DNA of 64,000 nt from Hyphodiscus hymeniophilus. Lineage: Eukaryota > Ascomycota > Leotiomycetes > Helotiales > Hyphodiscaceae. The stretch's first letter is position 1. The number at the start of each line of letters is the position of its first letter. The notes beneath the pieces are model-generated. The model saw nothing but the letters and a program-made list of their open reading frames with translations. It ran no database searches and was not told where the DNA came from. Below are positions 63,429-64,000 of the stretch, piece by piece. The stretch is from assembly GCA_016508695.1 (NCBI GenBank), contig VNKQ01000004.1, positions 682,001-746,000 of the forward strand, written 5' to 3'. The position numbers and the translations under genes were made by a program.

Positions 63429-64000
63429 ATGGCTTTACAACATGGAAACCCTGCCGACCTTCTACCCGTCTACTGGAAATCCCAGATCACAGCCTGGTAT
63501 GCCGAAGACACCCCATCTTTCGATTACGGCGGATTTGTCGTCGGCGATAGCGAGCGTACTGCAACTCTCTTCGGCAAATCGAAAGGTATACTCGCCGGCG
63601 TACCATTCTTCGACGAAATCTTCGCACAAGCGGGCTGCACTGTAAAATGGCACCTGAAGGAGGGTTCGGTCGTTGAACCTGGACCCAAGGGCAAGATTGC
63701 AGTTGCGACAGTTACTGGTCCTGTCAGAAAATTGCTCCTAGGAGAAAGAGTGGCTTTGAATACCCTGAGCAGATGTTCTGGAGTCGCAACGAAGTCGAGG
63801 GCGATGGAGGAGCTGGTTAGGAAGGCGGGGTATACAGGCATCCTTGCGGGTACGAGGAAGACAACACCTGGGTTCAGGCTGGTCGAGAAATATGGAATGA
63901 TTGTCGGAGGTGTGGATGGTCATCGACATGATCTCTCAAGCATGACGATGCTCAAGGACAATCACATATGGGCAAGAGGAAGCATAACTGAGGCTGTCAA
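63429..64000 (+). CDS. BNA6: Nicotinate-nucleotide pyrophosphorylase (quinolinate phosphoribosyltransferase), N-terminal 190 residues
   Basis: The frame opens at ATG 63,429 and continues past the window edge without an intron. The enzyme converts quinolinate and phosphoribosyl pyrophosphate to nicotinate mononucleotide, CO2 and pyrophosphate, the step that joins the kynurenine route to NAD synthesis. The N-terminal alpha/beta sandwich domain spans roughly residues 1-115, with VEPGPKGKIAVATVTGPVRKLLLGER at about 82-107 seen in pieces. The barrel begins with the phosphate- and quinolinate-binding signatures GTRKTTPGFR (141-150), HRHDL (165-169) and MLKDNHIW (174-181), all typical of eukaryotic QPRTases of about 290-300 residues. 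About one third of the protein is missing beyond the window. The gene symbol follows the yeast orthologue. Confidence 0.95.
   Translation, partial: MALQHGNPADLLPVYWKSQITAWYAEDTPSFDYGGFVVGDSERTATLFGKSKGILAGVPFFDEIFAQAGCTVKWHLKEGSVVEPGPKGKIAVATVTGPVRKLLLGERVALNTLSRCSGVATKSRAMEELVRKAGYTGILAGTRKTTPGFRLVEKYGMIVGGVDGHRHDLSSMTMLKDNHIWARGSITEAV

Noticed and set aside
63524..63929. - strand open frames opposite the QPRTase gene
   Set aside because: They are mirror images of a clearly identified conserved enzyme.

Overview
The window has two very different parts. Bases 1 to about 60,918 are extremely AT-rich, have no intact gene, and are almost stripped of CpA and TpG dinucleotides while keeping CpG. 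This is the classic footprint of repeat-induced point mutation (RIP), so the host is very probably a filamentous ascomycete (Pezizomycotina). Bases 60,919 to 64,000 are ordinary fungal genic DNA: short introns, balanced base composition, a split tRNA gene and two protein genes. I cannot name the species.

The AT-rich part is one very large repeat in head-to-tail tandem. Bases 1-29,727 align with 31,193-60,919 at a constant offset of 31,192. I checked the offset at the start, at about 10.1, 18.7 and 28.2 kb, and at the end, and it never shifts. Every mismatch I inspected is a C/T or G/A transition. The simplest reading is a 31,192-bp unit: unit 2 is complete (29,728-60,919), and unit 1 enters from the left, with its first ~1.5 kb outside the window. 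Both were then mutated by RIP after duplication. The left and right ends of unit 2 show a weak ~45-bp inverted similarity, which would suit a giant DNA mobile element. I see no recognisable reverse transcriptase, LTRs or transposase, so the class is unknown.

Inside the unit there are eroded reading frames. The clearest is a + strand frame at 6,927-7,721 (second copy 38,119-38,913), with only 6 in-frame stops in 264 codons; the surrounding sequence has a stop about every ten codons in any frame. Other frames are listed at low confidence: a + frame whose stop codon lies within a few bases of the right end of the unit, a - strand frame with a 39-bp x 3 tandem repeat encoding a helical 13-residue repeat, and several more. 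None matches a family I can name. Telomere-like TTAGGG-containing 12-mers also occur once in each copy.

The repeat stops exactly at the 3' end of an intact, intron-containing tRNA-Lys(UUU) gene on the - strand, and base composition changes at that point. To the right is a seven-exon gene for a DUF3237-family protein (61,501-62,931), then the start of the nicotinate-nucleotide pyrophosphorylase (quinolinate phosphoribosyltransferase, BNA6-type) gene, which runs off the right edge. These last genes look like normal housekeeping or accessory chromosomal genes unrelated to the element.
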